This document shows positions 45,046-54,751 of a DNA stretch of 64,000 nucleotides, one piece after another (position 1 is the first letter of the stretch; each line of letters starts with the position of its first letter). Source of the DNA: Anderseniella sp963700885 (lineage in GTDB: Bacteria > Pseudomonadota > Alphaproteobacteria > Rhizobiales > Aestuariivirgaceae); assembly GCA_963700885.1 (NCBI GenBank), contig CAVOZJ010000024.1:62001-126000 (forward strand), written 5' to 3'. A program made the translations under genes and the position numbers. Under the pieces are notes generated by a model. The model made no database searches and was not told the DNA's origin. It saw only the letters and a program-made list of their open reading frames with translations.

Positions 45046-46269
45046 TTACTTCCGCGCAACATTTCCGCTCCTGACTGGAACGCCGAATTCCTTGAAACAG
45101 ATATCTGCAAGTTTAGCGATGCCCTCTCGAATATTGTCGATTGACGGATGGCCGAAGCAAAGTCGCATGCGTCGTTGGTTGGCCTTGCCATCGACCGCCC
45201 ACTGGGAGCCGGGATTGATCTCCACGCCATGCTCAAGCGCTGCCACAAATAATTGCCCGGTATCGATGTTTTCAGGCAATGTTACCCACAGGTAGATGCC
45301 GCCAATCGGCTTTTCGTATGTGACGCATTCGCCAAAATGCTCATCAAGCGATTGACAGAGCGCATCGGCCTTTGTTTTCAACACGGGTAGCAGACTGGAG
45401 ACATGATCGTCAAAATTTCCGGGAAGGTATTCGGCCAGCACCATCTGTTCGAGCGCACCGCTGCCCGCATCAGTCTTTAGCGGGAGTATGTAGCTGACAA
45501 GCTGCCAGGGAGCGATCAGATAACCGACGCGCAAGGCAGGCGCGATGGTCTTTGAGAATGTGCCGCAGTAAATTACCCGTTGATCGTCGTCCAGGGCATA
45601 AATTGCCGGAGGGCGCTTTCCGGAAAAAACCAGGTCGGCATAGCAGTCGTCTTCAAAGATGGCCACATCATGGGTTTTTGCCAGTCTCAACATTTCCAAG
45701 CGCCGTTCCAGTGGCATTACAGAACCAGTCGGGTTCTGGATAGTGGGAATGGTGTAGATATACTTCGGTTTGCGGCCCGCTGAAGCCAGTTCTGACAGTG
45801 ACTGTTCCAGCGCATCCATGCGCATACCGTTGCGATCAAGGTCGATCCCGACATATTCGACACCAAGGGCATCCAGCCGGCTCAGCACACCAGAATAGTT
45901 TGCCGCTTCCAGCAAAACGACGTCGCCCTTGCTCAGCAGCGCCTTATTTACCAAATCAATTGCTTGCAGAGAACCGGATGTCAGCAGAACCTCTTCCGGC
46001 TTTACAGCAATCTCATTGCGCCTTTTCAGGCAATTGCAGATAAACTCACGCAGCGTCAGGTGACCTTGGGGGCCGCTATTCATGCCATATTTCGCCAAGT
46101 CATGACCCTGACCCCGGATCACTTTGCTGACCGCGTCAGCGAGTGCCTCGACCGGGACGGTCGGCTCATCAATGTTGCCGCCCACGAAATGATAAGGCGG
46201 ATAACCCGAAAACGGCTCCGCCTTGTTTGTGGCTGCCGCAGATAGTAGAGAACTGAACTCAAAGGCCAT
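45046..46269 (-). CDS. PLP-dependent aminotransferase, fold type I
   Basis: A class I/II aminotransferase of 407 residues resembling 2-aminoadipate/aromatic aminotransferases and the catalytic half of MocR proteins, but without the DNA-binding N-terminus. It shows the substrate segment YGMNSGPQGHLTLREFI, the PLP contact region LLTSGSLQAIDLV, IQNPTG, EDDCYADL, and the Schiff-base Lys in TFSKTIAPALRVGY. I chose ATG 46269 (MAFEFSSLL), with GGGG 11 bases upstream; the frame extends 17 codons further but those look non-coding. Substrate unknown. It is divergent from parC. Confidence 0.88.
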   Translation of the reverse strand: MAFEFSSLLSAAATNKAEPFSGYPPYHFVGGNIDEPTVPVEALADAVSKVIRGQGHDLAKYGMNSGPQGHLTLREFICNCLKRRNEIAVKPEEVLLTSGSLQAIDLVNKALLSKGDVVLLEAANYSGVLSRLDALGVEYVGIDLDRNGMRMDALEQSLSELASAGRKPKYIYTIPTIQNPTGSVMPLERRLEMLRLAKTHDVAIFEDDCYADLVFSGKRPPAIYALDDDQRVIYCGTFSKTIAPALRVGYLIAPWQLVSYILPLKTDAGSGALEQMVLAEYLPGNFDDHVSSLLPVLKTKADALCQSLDEHFGECVTYEKPIGGIYLWVTLPENIDTGQLFVAALEHGVEINPGSQWAVDGKANQRRMRLCFGHPSIDNIREGIAKLADICFKEFGVPVRSGNVARK

Positions 46270-46592
46270 GTGACTGTATCCCCAATTCCATTTCACCAGA
46301 CTTCCACCAAAACCTGCCAAAAGCTACATCAAACCACCAACAAAGTTGGCACCCAGCGGGTATTCCGCACCCACATCACGGATTGCCGGAATGACAGATG
46401 TTGGCCCGTTCTGATCTGCTGTCAAATTTACGGAAACAGTTCTGGTTGTGGGTCCAAAGCCTGGGTATTGCTGATGGCATGCCACGTACACAGTTTTTGC
46501 CGGCTCTCCATTCAGGGATGAATTTGCCTAATCTGTTGCATGAATCATGCGAAAAGCGGCATTTTGGAGTGACGCATTGAAGGAACCGAATC

Positions 46593-48837
46593 ATGTCTGA
46601 TCTGGCCCCGCCCGGCGCGCCCGATGGAATTGAACCTATTGATCTCAGATCAGCGCTGGAAGAGCGTTATCTGGCCTATGCACTGTCAACCATCATGCAT
46701 CGCGCATTGCCAGATGTGCGCGACGGTTTGAAGCCCGTGCATCGTCGACTGCTGTTTGCAATGCGCATGCTGAAGCTTGATCCAAGGCAGGGCTTCAAAA
46801 AGTGTGCCCGGGTGGTTGGTGATGTGATCGGTAAATACCATCCACACGGGGATCAGGCTGTATATGATGCCATGGTGCGCCTGGCGCAGGATTTTGCGCA
46901 GCGCTATCCGTTGGTCGAAGGGCAGGGCAATTTCGGAAACATTGATGGCGATAATGCTGCAGCATATCGCTACACCGAAGCCGCGGCTGACTGAAGTGGC
47001 CATGGCGCTGCTCGATGGAATCGATGAAGATACCGTTGATTTTCGTGAAACTTACAATGGCGAGGATTCCGAACCGGTTGTCCTGCCCGGTGCATTTCCG
47101 AATTTGTTGGCTAATGGCGCCACCGGTATTGCAGTGGGTATGGCAACAGCCATTCCACCACACAATGCAGGCGAGCTGTGTGACGCAGCACTTCATCTGA
47201 TAAAGTTCCCCAATGCCGGTATTGAAAAACTGATGCAGTTCGTGCCCGGACCTGACTTGCCCACTGGCGGAATCGTAATTGATACGCCGGACCAGATGGC
47301 TGAAGCCTACCGGACCGGCCGTGGCGGTTTTCGTGTTCGGTCGGTTTGGACCACCGAGGATATGGGTCGCGGAACATGGCAGATTGTCATTACCCAGATA
47401 CCCTACCAGGTGCAGAAAGGCAGACTTGTCGAGAAGATTGCCGAGCTTTTGACTGACCGGAAACTTCCCTTGCTGGGTGATGTGCGCGATGAATCTGCAG
47501 AAGATGTTCGTCTTGTACTGGAACCAAAAAGCCGAACAGTCGATCCAGTGCTGTTGATGGAACAAATGTTCAAGCTGACGGACCTGGAAAGCCGGTTGTC
47601 ACTCAACATGAATGTGCTTTCCGGCGGCAAGGTTCCCAGAGTCATGTCGTTGTCCGAAGTGCTTCGCGAGTGGCTCGAGCATCGAAAAGATGTACTGGTG
47701 CGTCGCTCCACTCATCGCGTGGGGGTCATATCACGCAGACTGGAAGTGCTGGGCGGGTACCTGATTGCCTACCTGAACATCGACGAAGTCATTGCAATTA
47801 TCCGCGCCGAGGAGGAGCCAAAACCTGTCCTGATGACGCGGTTTGATCTGACCGATGTGCAGGCCGAGGCAATCCTGAATATGCGGTTGCGGGCTTTGCG
47901 CAGGCTGGAGGAGTTCGAAATTCGCAAAGAGTTCGACAGCTTGAGCGAGGAAAAGGCGGGGCTTGAAGCCCTCCTGGCATCTGAGGATATGCAATGGAGC
48001 CGTATTGCCGAAGAAATTCGCGAGACACGTGACAAGTTTGGTAAAAAGACGCCGCTTGGTGCACGGCGGACCGAATTTGCAGAAGCGCCGGAAATTGATT
48101 TCAATCTCGAAGAGGCAATGATTGAGAAAGAGCCGGTCACGATTGTTTGTTCTGAAAAGGGCTGGATTCGCGCCCTCAGGGGGCACCTGCAGGATTTCAG
48201 TGCCATTGCGTACAAGGACGGCGATAAGGCCAGGTTCGCGGTGCATGCTGAAACCACCAGCAAAATTTTGTTGCTAAGTTCCTCGGGGCGGTTTTTCACC
48301 CTGGATGCAAACAAGTTGCCGGGTGGCCGGGGTCACGGAGAACCGGTTCGTCTGATGGCTGATCTGGACGCAGCGGACGCCATCATTGCATTGTTCGTGT
48401 ATAAATCAGGACGCAGGCTGCTACTGGCGTCCAGTGCCGGAGACGGGTTTGTCGTTGCCGAAGATGATTGTTTGGCCAACACCCGCAAGGGCAAACAGGT
48501 CCTGAATGTAAAACTGCCGGCCGAGGCTCAGGTTTGCCGTCACGTCGGAGATGGTGATGACCATGTGGCCAGCATTGGAGAGAACCGCAAACTGGTGATC
48601 TTCAAACTCGGCGAATTGCCGGAAATGCCGCGAGGCAAGGGTGTTCGTTTGCAAAAGTTCAAGGACGGTGGATTGGCCGATGCTCGCAGCTTCAAACTGG
48701 CGGATGGCCTCACCTGGACAGATACATCCGGGCGTAACTGGACTGTAACTGAACTGAATGAGTGGTTGGGAAGCCGCGCTCAGGCAGGCCGCCTTCCGCC
48801 CAAAGGGTTTCCCAGGAACAACAGCTTCGGCATTTGA
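46593..48837 (+). pseudogene. parC: Topoisomerase IV subunit A, interrupted by a +1 frameshift
   Basis: ParC decatenates daughter chromosomes with ParE. The first 130 codons read normally (YHPHGDQAVYDAMVRLAQDF, GNIDGDNAAAYRYTEA with catalytic Tyr127), then the frame ends at a TGA at 46992-46994. The rest continues perfectly in the next frame from 46984 (RLTEVAMALLDGIDEDTVDF onwards) to the stop at 48837. Removing one base from the run GCCGCGG at 46980-46986 restores GAA-GCC-CGG-CTG-ACT and a 747-residue protein of normal length. Everything downstream is well conserved in codon use, so the lesion is recent or is a sequencing error. parC is normally essential, which favours an error or a tolerated frameshift over true loss. 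Quinolone-region positions are Gln88 and Asp92, as in other alphaproteobacteria. Confidence 0.9.
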
Positions 48838-49089
48838 TGCTGAACATAATTGCTGTTTTGAGCGACCTGGTATTGCAAGCCGGTTTGCCTGGTACCTCCA
48901 GACAGAGCAATTGCCTAGGTCCCATGACAAACGGCAGAATTCGTGGTCAAAACATCAGTTTTTCCTTGTTTTAATGAGCAAAATTTTTGCTGGCAGCTTA
49001 ACCGTTTGTTTGCTCAATTGTGACCTAATTATGAAGTTCTGTAGGCGGGCAGGCCGATTGTCTTCCGTCTCGGCGGGAGAGCACGACTG

Positions 49090-49875
49090 TTGGAACTGAC
49101 AACGGCATTGAAAATGGACGGCACTGAATACTGGGTTGTGAACGGAAGGGTCGATAACGATCCTTTCTCGCGCCCCGGCATTGATGACCCGGAAACGCTG
49201 ATGCAGCGCTCGGGCGGTGTTTATGTAAACACCGCCAGTCGAGGAACCGTTGTCCGCTGGGCGATGTTCGCATCCAATTGGGCATCGATGTATTATGTTG
49301 CTGAGATACTCGGCACTTTGCCGGGGCCTTATACTTTCGAATTCTTCCTGTCCGGATGGTTCACCCAGACCGTGCGAGATCCGGTAGAAGCCACACTGCG
49401 CCTTCACGATTTGATTATCAAAAGCGATATCCATTTACGGCAGAAGACCTATGTAAAGGAAATGGATGCCTATAACCTGAAAAGCGTAAGCAATTTGATT
49501 GGCGAAACCATCGCAGGCGGGCGTGCAGATCCGGAAAATTGTGTGGATTGCGTTTTTGATCCATCTACGGGGCGTTTTGTTGTTGAGAGGATAGGCGTCA
49601 AATCTAGTCTCGCCAAACTGTATGGCATGTCACCAGATTCGTTCCCGTGCCTAACGGGCCATTCCTATGATACGATAGTATCGCAAGCATACAAGCAGTC
49701 GCTGAAAAAAGAACAGATCGTATACGATCATGTTATGGCGGTCTTTCCCGTTAACGATACCGTCAATAAATGGCTAGGATATCAGCGCGCCATATTTCCC
49801 CACTCTTTTGGAGATGGGCGCACTGGGGTTTCGGTTGTCACTGACTTCGCCGATGTGGAAATTATGCTTCCGTAG
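49090..49875 (+). CDS. Unrecognised protein, possibly PAS-like C-terminal domain
   Basis: A 261-residue protein from a TTG start at 49090; an ATG at 49114 is an alternative. It has no signal peptide or membrane helix. The N-terminal half contains FEFFLSGWFTQTVRDPVEATLRLHD and a charged helical stretch. The C-terminal 100 residues (FDPSTGRFVVERIGVKSSL, LYGMSPDSFPCLTGHSYD, RAIFPHSFGDGRTGVSVVTDF) have the pattern of a short PAS-like sensor domain; this is my reading, not a search result. Three Cys cluster at ENCVDCV and FPCLTG. It converges with the next gene and overlaps it by 14 bases at the 3' ends. Function unknown. Confidence 0.6.
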   Translation: MELTTALKMDGTEYWVVNGRVDNDPFSRPGIDDPETLMQRSGGVYVNTASRGTVVRWAMFASNWASMYYVAEILGTLPGPYTFEFFLSGWFTQTVRDPVEATLRLHDLIIKSDIHLRQKTYVKEMDAYNLKSVSNLIGETIAGGRADPENCVDCVFDPSTGRFVVERIGVKSSLAKLYGMSPDSFPCLTGHSYDTIVSQAYKQSLKKEQIVYDHVMAVFPVNDTVNKWLGYQRAIFPHSFGDGRTGVSVVTDFADVEIMLP

Positions 49876-50578
49876 TCATCGGTCCAATATTCGAACGCTC
49901 TTCAATCAGATGTTCCATGTCATTTTTTTCCAGGAGGAGAAGCCATTCATTGGATGGCACCTCTTCCGGCGATATTTTCCAGTTGAGGAAACTTCGTTCC
50001 TGACGAAGATAGCCGAACCTAGTCGCCATTCCACGTGTCGCCATTGCATTTGAAACCAGCGCCCAGATGGCATCCGGTTGCCATTTCAGGTGGGACGCCA
50101 CCATGCCCATAAAACAAAATGCATCTGTCAACCCCGGTTGTCGGCGGGCCGGATTGGCCATCCACAGTTCCCCGTGATAGACAATGTCTCCACGCAATTG
50201 ATAAGAGCGTGACTCTGGATACGGTTTCAACTGCGCAGGAACCATCAATTGATCTCGCTTCATATAAAGTCCGCTCATCCAGCCGATTGCCCACTCGGCA
50301 AGTGAGGTATCAACCACGTCCAACCTGCAGGCTTGCAGTCCAATAACTGCTTCATCACTGTCGCGAAGGCAAATCCAGAATGATTTGCCCTCCAGTTCGG
50401 TCACATTGAAGTCGAACATGGGTGATGGGGAACCCCCGCGTGCATGTCTTCGAACGGAGTAAAATTCCTCAAGGTTGTTGGACAAACTGACATGCGCGTT
50501 GTACTTATCGCAAACAGCTGCCAACTGGTTGACGACGTCAACTGCGGCCAATGGATTACTGAGTCCCCGGTGCAGCAT
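49862..50578 (-). CDS. Unrecognised protein, possibly GNAT acyltransferase-like
   Basis: A 238-residue soluble protein starting MLHRGLSNPLAAVDVVNQLAAVCDKYNAHVSLS. The middle (FWICLRDSDEAVIGLQACRLDVVDTSLAEWAIG) and the later segment (LWMANPARRQPGLTDAFCFMGMVASHL...WALVSNAMATRGMATRFGYLRQERSFLNW) recall the beta-sheet core and acetyl-CoA-proximal region of N-acyltransferases, including a position-appropriate R/N-rich stretch, but no classical Q/RxxGxG/A motif is present. I therefore leave function open. It is convergent with the plus-strand gene at 49090 and shares 14 bases with it, which suggests a conserved pair. Confidence 0.6.
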   Translation of the reverse strand: MLHRGLSNPLAAVDVVNQLAAVCDKYNAHVSLSNNLEEFYSVRRHARGGSPSPMFDFNVTELEGKSFWICLRDSDEAVIGLQACRLDVVDTSLAEWAIGWMSGLYMKRDQLMVPAQLKPYPESRSYQLRGDIVYHGELWMANPARRQPGLTDAFCFMGMVASHLKWQPDAIWALVSNAMATRGMATRFGYLRQERSFLNWKISPEEVPSNEWLLLLEKNDMEHLIEERSNIGPMTTEA

Positions 50579-50711
50579 AATGCCCTCTGTCTGTATGCAA
50601 TCGCACTACTTTATAATTAACAGCAACAATTGTGCCATTCGAAAACCGGTGAGTTTTGGCTGTTGACCGAGCGAATTGACCGTTGAGCTTAACTTCAGGC
50701 ACCTGCTGTGG

Positions 50712-51611
50712 TCATTGTGGAACAGGTGCAGTGCGGCGTTTCGTTTTGACACGCCAGAGGCTGTGTACGATCAGGGAAGCAATGACAATGGCACCACCAA
50801 TTAGTGAAAGCGTCGTTGGTTTCTCGGCAAATATGGCCCACATCCAGATCGGCGTAAGAACTGTTTCCAAAAGGAAAAACATGGCCACAATTGCAGCCGC
50901 TACATACCTTGGACCAATCAGCAGCAGGGCAGTCGCAGCAGGCGCCACGAAAAACCCGTTTATCGCCAGCCATCCCCAGCCTGTGGCAGTCAGACTGCCT
51001 GGAAGTGCTAATGGGGCAGCTACGATTGCCGATAGCAGGTGCCCGGCACCGGCACTGAGAGATTGATTGGTGCCGGAATATCGAACGATTGTTAGGGAAG
51101 CGGCCATTATTATAGCCACTCCCAGTGCGAGCAAGTCACCTTGCCATGTTCCAAGTTGCAAGCCTTCGGAAACAATCAGCAATACGCCGCAAAGTGAACA
51201 CCCGATGGTAATCCAGGTCGCCATTCCAAGCCGTTCCTTCAGGAATATTCGCCCCAGCAGACCTGCGAACATTGGGTTGAACGCTAGTATGAATACAACA
51301 TTGGCGACCGAGGTCAAACTTATCGAAGCCACAAACATCACGTTGGCGACTCCGGCAAGACCTGCAATTGCATAACCGGTTTTGCCATTGATAAATCGCG
51401 TCTTGTTGTCCCGCAATCTATTGGAGAACAGCCAAAACAGGAACATCGCGATAAACAGCATCGTGCCGCGCACATAGATAATGGTCCATGTGTCGGCGCC
51501 TGAAAGCTTGAGCAACGGTACATCAAACGAAAGAAGCAAACCGCCAAGGAATGACAGCATTATGCCTCGCTCTGCACTGAGGCCGGGCGCCGGTGCGGCA
51601 GTCGCTGTCAT
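50712..51611 (-). CDS. DMT-superfamily (EamA) exporter
   Basis: Inner-membrane permease of 299 residues with ten predicted helices arranged as two EamA repeats (about 15-150 and 160-290). Repeat signatures are ISLTSVANVVFILAFNPMFAGLLGRIFLKERLG and ALLLIGPRYVAAAIVAMFFLLETVLTPIWMW. These proteins export metabolites such as amino acids; the substrate is unknown. Its start overlaps the stop of bpt (ATGA at 51608-51611), so the two are translationally coupled. Confidence 0.88.
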   Translation of the reverse strand: MTATAAPAPGLSAERGIMLSFLGGLLLSFDVPLLKLSGADTWTIIYVRGTMLFIAMFLFWLFSNRLRDNKTRFINGKTGYAIAGLAGVANVMFVASISLTSVANVVFILAFNPMFAGLLGRIFLKERLGMATWITIGCSLCGVLLIVSEGLQLGTWQGDLLALGVAIIMAASLTIVRYSGTNQSLSAGAGHLLSAIVAAPLALPGSLTATGWGWLAINGFFVAPAATALLLIGPRYVAAAIVAMFFLLETVLTPIWMWAIFAEKPTTLSLIGGAIVIASLIVHSLWRVKTKRRTAPVPQ

Positions 51612-52378
51612 TTTTGTCCGCTACCTTGACGTTTATGCAGAAGCCAACCGGTCTGGGTCAGCCGCTCTTGGGGAAGGAAGCGGGCCTTGTAATCCATTTT
51701 CGGTGACCCGTTAACCCAATATCCCAAATAAACATACGGAAGACCGGCCCGCTCGGCGCGCTCTATGTGATCCAGAACCATGTAGGTGCCGAAGCTACTT
51801 GCCGAATACTCCGGAGCAAAGAACGAATAAATCATCGACAGGCCATCTTCCAGAATATCAGTCAACGCTGTTGCAATCAGCTCACCCTTGCGACCATCCG
51901 GTCCCGAAAGTGTAGGTTGCGCGGCGACACGATACTCGAACAGCCGTGTCTCTACGAAACTTTCGTCGACCATTGCGGAATAATCCATCATCGACATGTC
52001 AGACATGCCGCCGCTGCCGTGTCGCTCGTCAATGTAACGTCTGAATATGGCATACTGTTCGGTAGTGGCTTTGGCAGGCACAGTATTGGCTGTTACGTGG
52101 CGATTGCGTCGCATCAGTCTGCGGAATGATCTGGTCCATTCGAATTGCGAAACGGGAACTCGTACGGAAACACACGCCGCACAACCGTCACATGCAGGGC
52201 GATAGGCTATATTCTGTGATCGACGAAATCCTCCCTGCGCCAGGGTATCGTGAAGTTGCCGAGCATCTGCATTGATCAGATGAGTGAACACCTTGCGTTC
52301 CTGCTGCCCTTCGAGATAAGGGCAGGGTGCCGGTGCAGTTATGAAAAACTGCGGAAAATTTCGACGCTCAACACTCAA
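51608..52378 (-). CDS. bpt: Aspartate/glutamate leucyltransferase (arginyl-tRNA-protein transferase family)
   Basis: N-end-rule aminoacyl transferase of 256 residues that transfers Leu from leucyl-tRNA to proteins with N-terminal Asp or Glu, marking them for ClpS-ClpAP. The ATE N-terminal domain shows PCPYLEGQQERKVFTHL and RPACDGCAACVSVRVPV with paired Cys. The C-terminal domain shows SSFGTYMVLDHIERAERAGLPYVYLGYWVNGSPKMDYKARF. The size and motifs fit the bacterial Bpt type. Its stop overlaps the next gene's start. Confidence 0.93.
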   Translation of the reverse strand: MSVERRNFPQFFITAPAPCPYLEGQQERKVFTHLINADARQLHDTLAQGGFRRSQNIAYRPACDGCAACVSVRVPVSQFEWTRSFRRLMRRNRHVTANTVPAKATTEQYAIFRRYIDERHGSGGMSDMSMMDYSAMVDESFVETRLFEYRVAAQPTLSGPDGRKGELIATALTDILEDGLSMIYSFFAPEYSASSFGTYMVLDHIERAERAGLPYVYLGYWVNGSPKMDYKARFLPQERLTQTGWLLHKRQGSGQK

Positions 52379-52722
52379 GGTCCGGAATTCCGTTTGTCAT
52401 TGCGCATTTGCGGGATATCAACGATACGACCACTTTTTGACTTCTGAGCAAGGGTTAAATGTGCTGCATTGATTGTCAACAAGGCAATCATGCTGCAAAC
52501 AGCTTTACTTCGCAGCGGCCGGTTGCGGAACCATGGCAATATATGGCTGTTTGAACATACTGGCTACAATTTCGTTCACATCATCGGGCCCGCGCGTCTC
52601 AATGGCAATTGTCATCCTGCCTGCTGAAACTGCGCTGCCGTGTGGATTGAATGGATGGCATAAAGCGAATACCAATAGCAATCAATCCAACAAATATTTT
52701 TTGCTTGAAAGGGTTATGAAGC
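52379..52722. other. Intergenic region between bpt and dehydrogenase gene
   Basis: A 344-base divergent region. It should hold promoters in both directions. A frame starting at 52473 overlaps the dehydrogenase start in another frame and is a shadow. No RNA structure or repeat stood out. Confidence 0.4.
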
Positions 52723-53601
52723 ATGGGCGTTCGTACAGCATGGATCGGTTTGGGGGTCATGGGTTTTCCGATGGCGGGATATCTGGTCTCCAGGGGTAAA
52801 CATGATGTTGTGGTTTACAATCGCACAATTGGGAAGGCCGAAAAGTGGGTCGGTGAACACGGTGGCTCGCATGCGTTAACCCCGAGGGAAGCGGCTGACG
52901 GTGCAGATTTCGTATTTGCCTGCGTCGGCAATGACGATGACCTGCGATCTGTAACCGCCGGTCCTGATGGTGCTTTTCAGTCAATGAAGAAAGGTGCTGT
53001 ATTTGTGGATCACACTACCGCATCGGCTGATGTAGCGCGTGAGTTGCAATCGGCTGCTGCAGCGAAGGGAATTGGTTTTGTTGATGCACCTGTCTCTGGT
53101 GGTCAGGCTGGTGCCGAGAACGGCGCGTTGACTGTAATGTGTGGCGGCGAGCAAGCCGACTACGACAAGTCGGAAGGTCTGATTGATTGCTATTCCAAGA
53201 GTTGCCGGTTGCTGGGAGGGCCCGGTGCGGGCCAACTGGCCAAGATGTGCAATCAGATTGCGATTGCCGGGCTGGTTCAGGGATTGTCCGAAGCCATTCA
53301 TTTCGGCAAGAACGCCGGCCTCGACATGGCAGCAGTGGTGGACGTTATTTCCAAGGGTGCCGCCGGCAGCTGGCAGATGGAAAACAGGTATCAGACAATG
53401 ATTGCCGGTGATTTCGAGTTTGGCTTTGCAGTGGACTGGATGCGCAAGGATCTCGGGATATGTCTTGGCGAGGCTCGGAGCAACAAGTCACATCTACCGG
53501 TTGCTGCTCTGGTTGATCAGTTTTATTCGCAGGTTCAGGCCATGGGTGGCGGTCGATGGGACACGTCCAGCCTTATCGCGCTCCTGGACAAAGACCGGTA
53601 A
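52723..53601 (+). CDS. Beta-hydroxyacid dehydrogenase (3-hydroxyisobutyrate dehydrogenase family)
   Basis: NAD(P)-dependent dehydrogenase of 292 residues. The Rossmann motif GLGVMGFPMAG is at 9-19, the substrate motif DAPVSGGQAGAENGALTVMCGG at about 124-146, and the catalytic Lys in GAGQLAKMCNQ at about 170. It is related to, but clearly distinct from, the mmsB-like gene at 61160, and may act on another 3-hydroxy acid such as tartronate semialdehyde or 2-hydroxyglutarate-type compounds. It ends 12 bases before the decarboxylase gene, so they are probably cotranscribed. Confidence 0.88.
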   Translation: MGVRTAWIGLGVMGFPMAGYLVSRGKHDVVVYNRTIGKAEKWVGEHGGSHALTPREAADGADFVFACVGNDDDLRSVTAGPDGAFQSMKKGAVFVDHTTASADVARELQSAAAAKGIGFVDAPVSGGQAGAENGALTVMCGGEQADYDKSEGLIDCYSKSCRLLGGPGAGQLAKMCNQIAIAGLVQGLSEAIHFGKNAGLDMAAVVDVISKGAAGSWQMENRYQTMIAGDFEFGFAVDWMRKDLGICLGEARSNKSHLPVAALVDQFYSQVQAMGGGRWDTSSLIALLDKDR

Positions 53602-53613
53602 GGCCCTGCAATC

Positions 53614-54741
53614 ATGGCGTTGCCGCATTACCGGTCTGTCGATGATTTGCTGAAATCGGCAGCACCGGACCAGCCTGTCATGTGCTTTTGCCCGGAGGCT
53701 TTTCGTGCTGAGGCTAGAAAATTTGCAGCCGGTTTTCCGGGTGAAGTTCACTACGCTGTAAAGGCAAATCCCCACCCCGCAGTATTGCAGTGGCTGGATG
53801 AGGGCGGTGTAACCGGGTTCGACGTTGCCTCTATCGCTGAAATCAGGTTAGTCCGTAATCAACTGGGTGAAGCCCATTGTGCGTTTAATCACCCGGTCAA
53901 GTCGCGTGCCGACATAGAGTTGTCATACCGTGATCTGGGAGTTCGGGACTTCGTCGTTGATCATGAAAATGAACTCGCCAAGTTGGCAGATATCTGCCAG
54001 CGTGATTGCACTGTTGAAGTACGCATCGCCAGGGCCAACCCTGACTCCGCAGTTGATCTGAATGCCAAATTTGGTTGCGATGGGCAGAAAGCAGCAGGCT
54101 TGATGCAGCAGGCCAGCGAGTTAGGGTTTGAAGTGGCAGTCGCAATGCATGTGGGCTGGCAGGCCCCAAACCCGAGAGCCTGGGGAGAAGCCATGGCGAT
54201 GGGCGCTGGTTGTGCTGAAGCGGCAGGCGTCAGTTTGAAGTATGCGAATCTCGGCGGTGGTTACCCATCCGTGCTGATGCCCAGGAATCGTCGTCTAGAG
54301 GAGTTTTTCACGGCTATTGAGATGGCGAAGGCTGAGCATATGAACGGCATAAATCTGAATTGCGAACCGGGATCGGCGCTGGTTTGGAATGGAGCGGCGA
54401 CGATTGCGCAGGTTCATCTGCGAAAACAGGACAGTGTCTATTTGAATGACGGGATTTACGGTTCGATGAACGAGCTGAAATTCTCCGGGATTGCACCGCC
54501 ATCGGTGGCCTTCAAAAGCGATGGCTCCAGATTGGATGGTCATGATCGCTTGTTTACGGTTTTTGGGCCGACTTGTGACAGCCTCGACATCCTGCCGGCC
54601 AGGGTCGAGTTGCCCGATACCATCGACGAGGGTGATTATGTCGTATTCGGCTGGATGGGCGCATACTCGTATGCCTTGCGCACAGAATTCAATGGCCTTG
54701 GCCAATTGAGCTTTGCAACCGTGGATGCGCTACCCGAGTGA
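53614..54741 (+). CDS. Ornithine/lysine/arginine decarboxylase, fold type III
   Basis: PLP enzyme of 375 residues with an N-terminal alanine-racemase-like barrel. PLP-binding Lys50 is in YAVKANP, the glycine loop is NLGGGYPSV, the phosphate-binding segment is CEPGSALV, and the active-site Cys321 is in GPTCDSLD. The length and motifs match eukaryotic-type ornithine decarboxylase as found in alphaproteobacteria, which produces putrescine. Lysine or carboxynorspermidine activity cannot be excluded. It follows a beta-hydroxyacid dehydrogenase by 12 bases, an unusual partner for polyamine synthesis. Confidence 0.9.
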   Translation: MALPHYRSVDDLLKSAAPDQPVMCFCPEAFRAEARKFAAGFPGEVHYAVKANPHPAVLQWLDEGGVTGFDVASIAEIRLVRNQLGEAHCAFNHPVKSRADIELSYRDLGVRDFVVDHENELAKLADICQRDCTVEVRIARANPDSAVDLNAKFGCDGQKAAGLMQQASELGFEVAVAMHVGWQAPNPRAWGEAMAMGAGCAEAAGVSLKYANLGGGYPSVLMPRNRRLEEFFTAIEMAKAEHMNGINLNCEPGSALVWNGAATIAQVHLRKQDSVYLNDGIYGSMNELKFSGIAPPSVAFKSDGSRLDGHDRLFTVFGPTCDSLDILPARVELPDTIDEGDYVVFGWMGAYSYALRTEFNGLGQLSFATVDALPE

Positions 54742-54751
54742 ACGGGATGCG

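Noticed and set aside
46864..48837. Independent gene starting at 46864 in the second parC frame
   Set aside because: The first 40 residues are out-of-frame translation of the parC N-terminus; only residues from 46984 on are ParC-like. It is one gene with a frameshift.
49114..49875. ATG at 49114 as the start of the unrecognised plus-strand gene
   Set aside because: Not excluded, but the TTG at 49090 has the better upstream GGGAG; noted as alternative.
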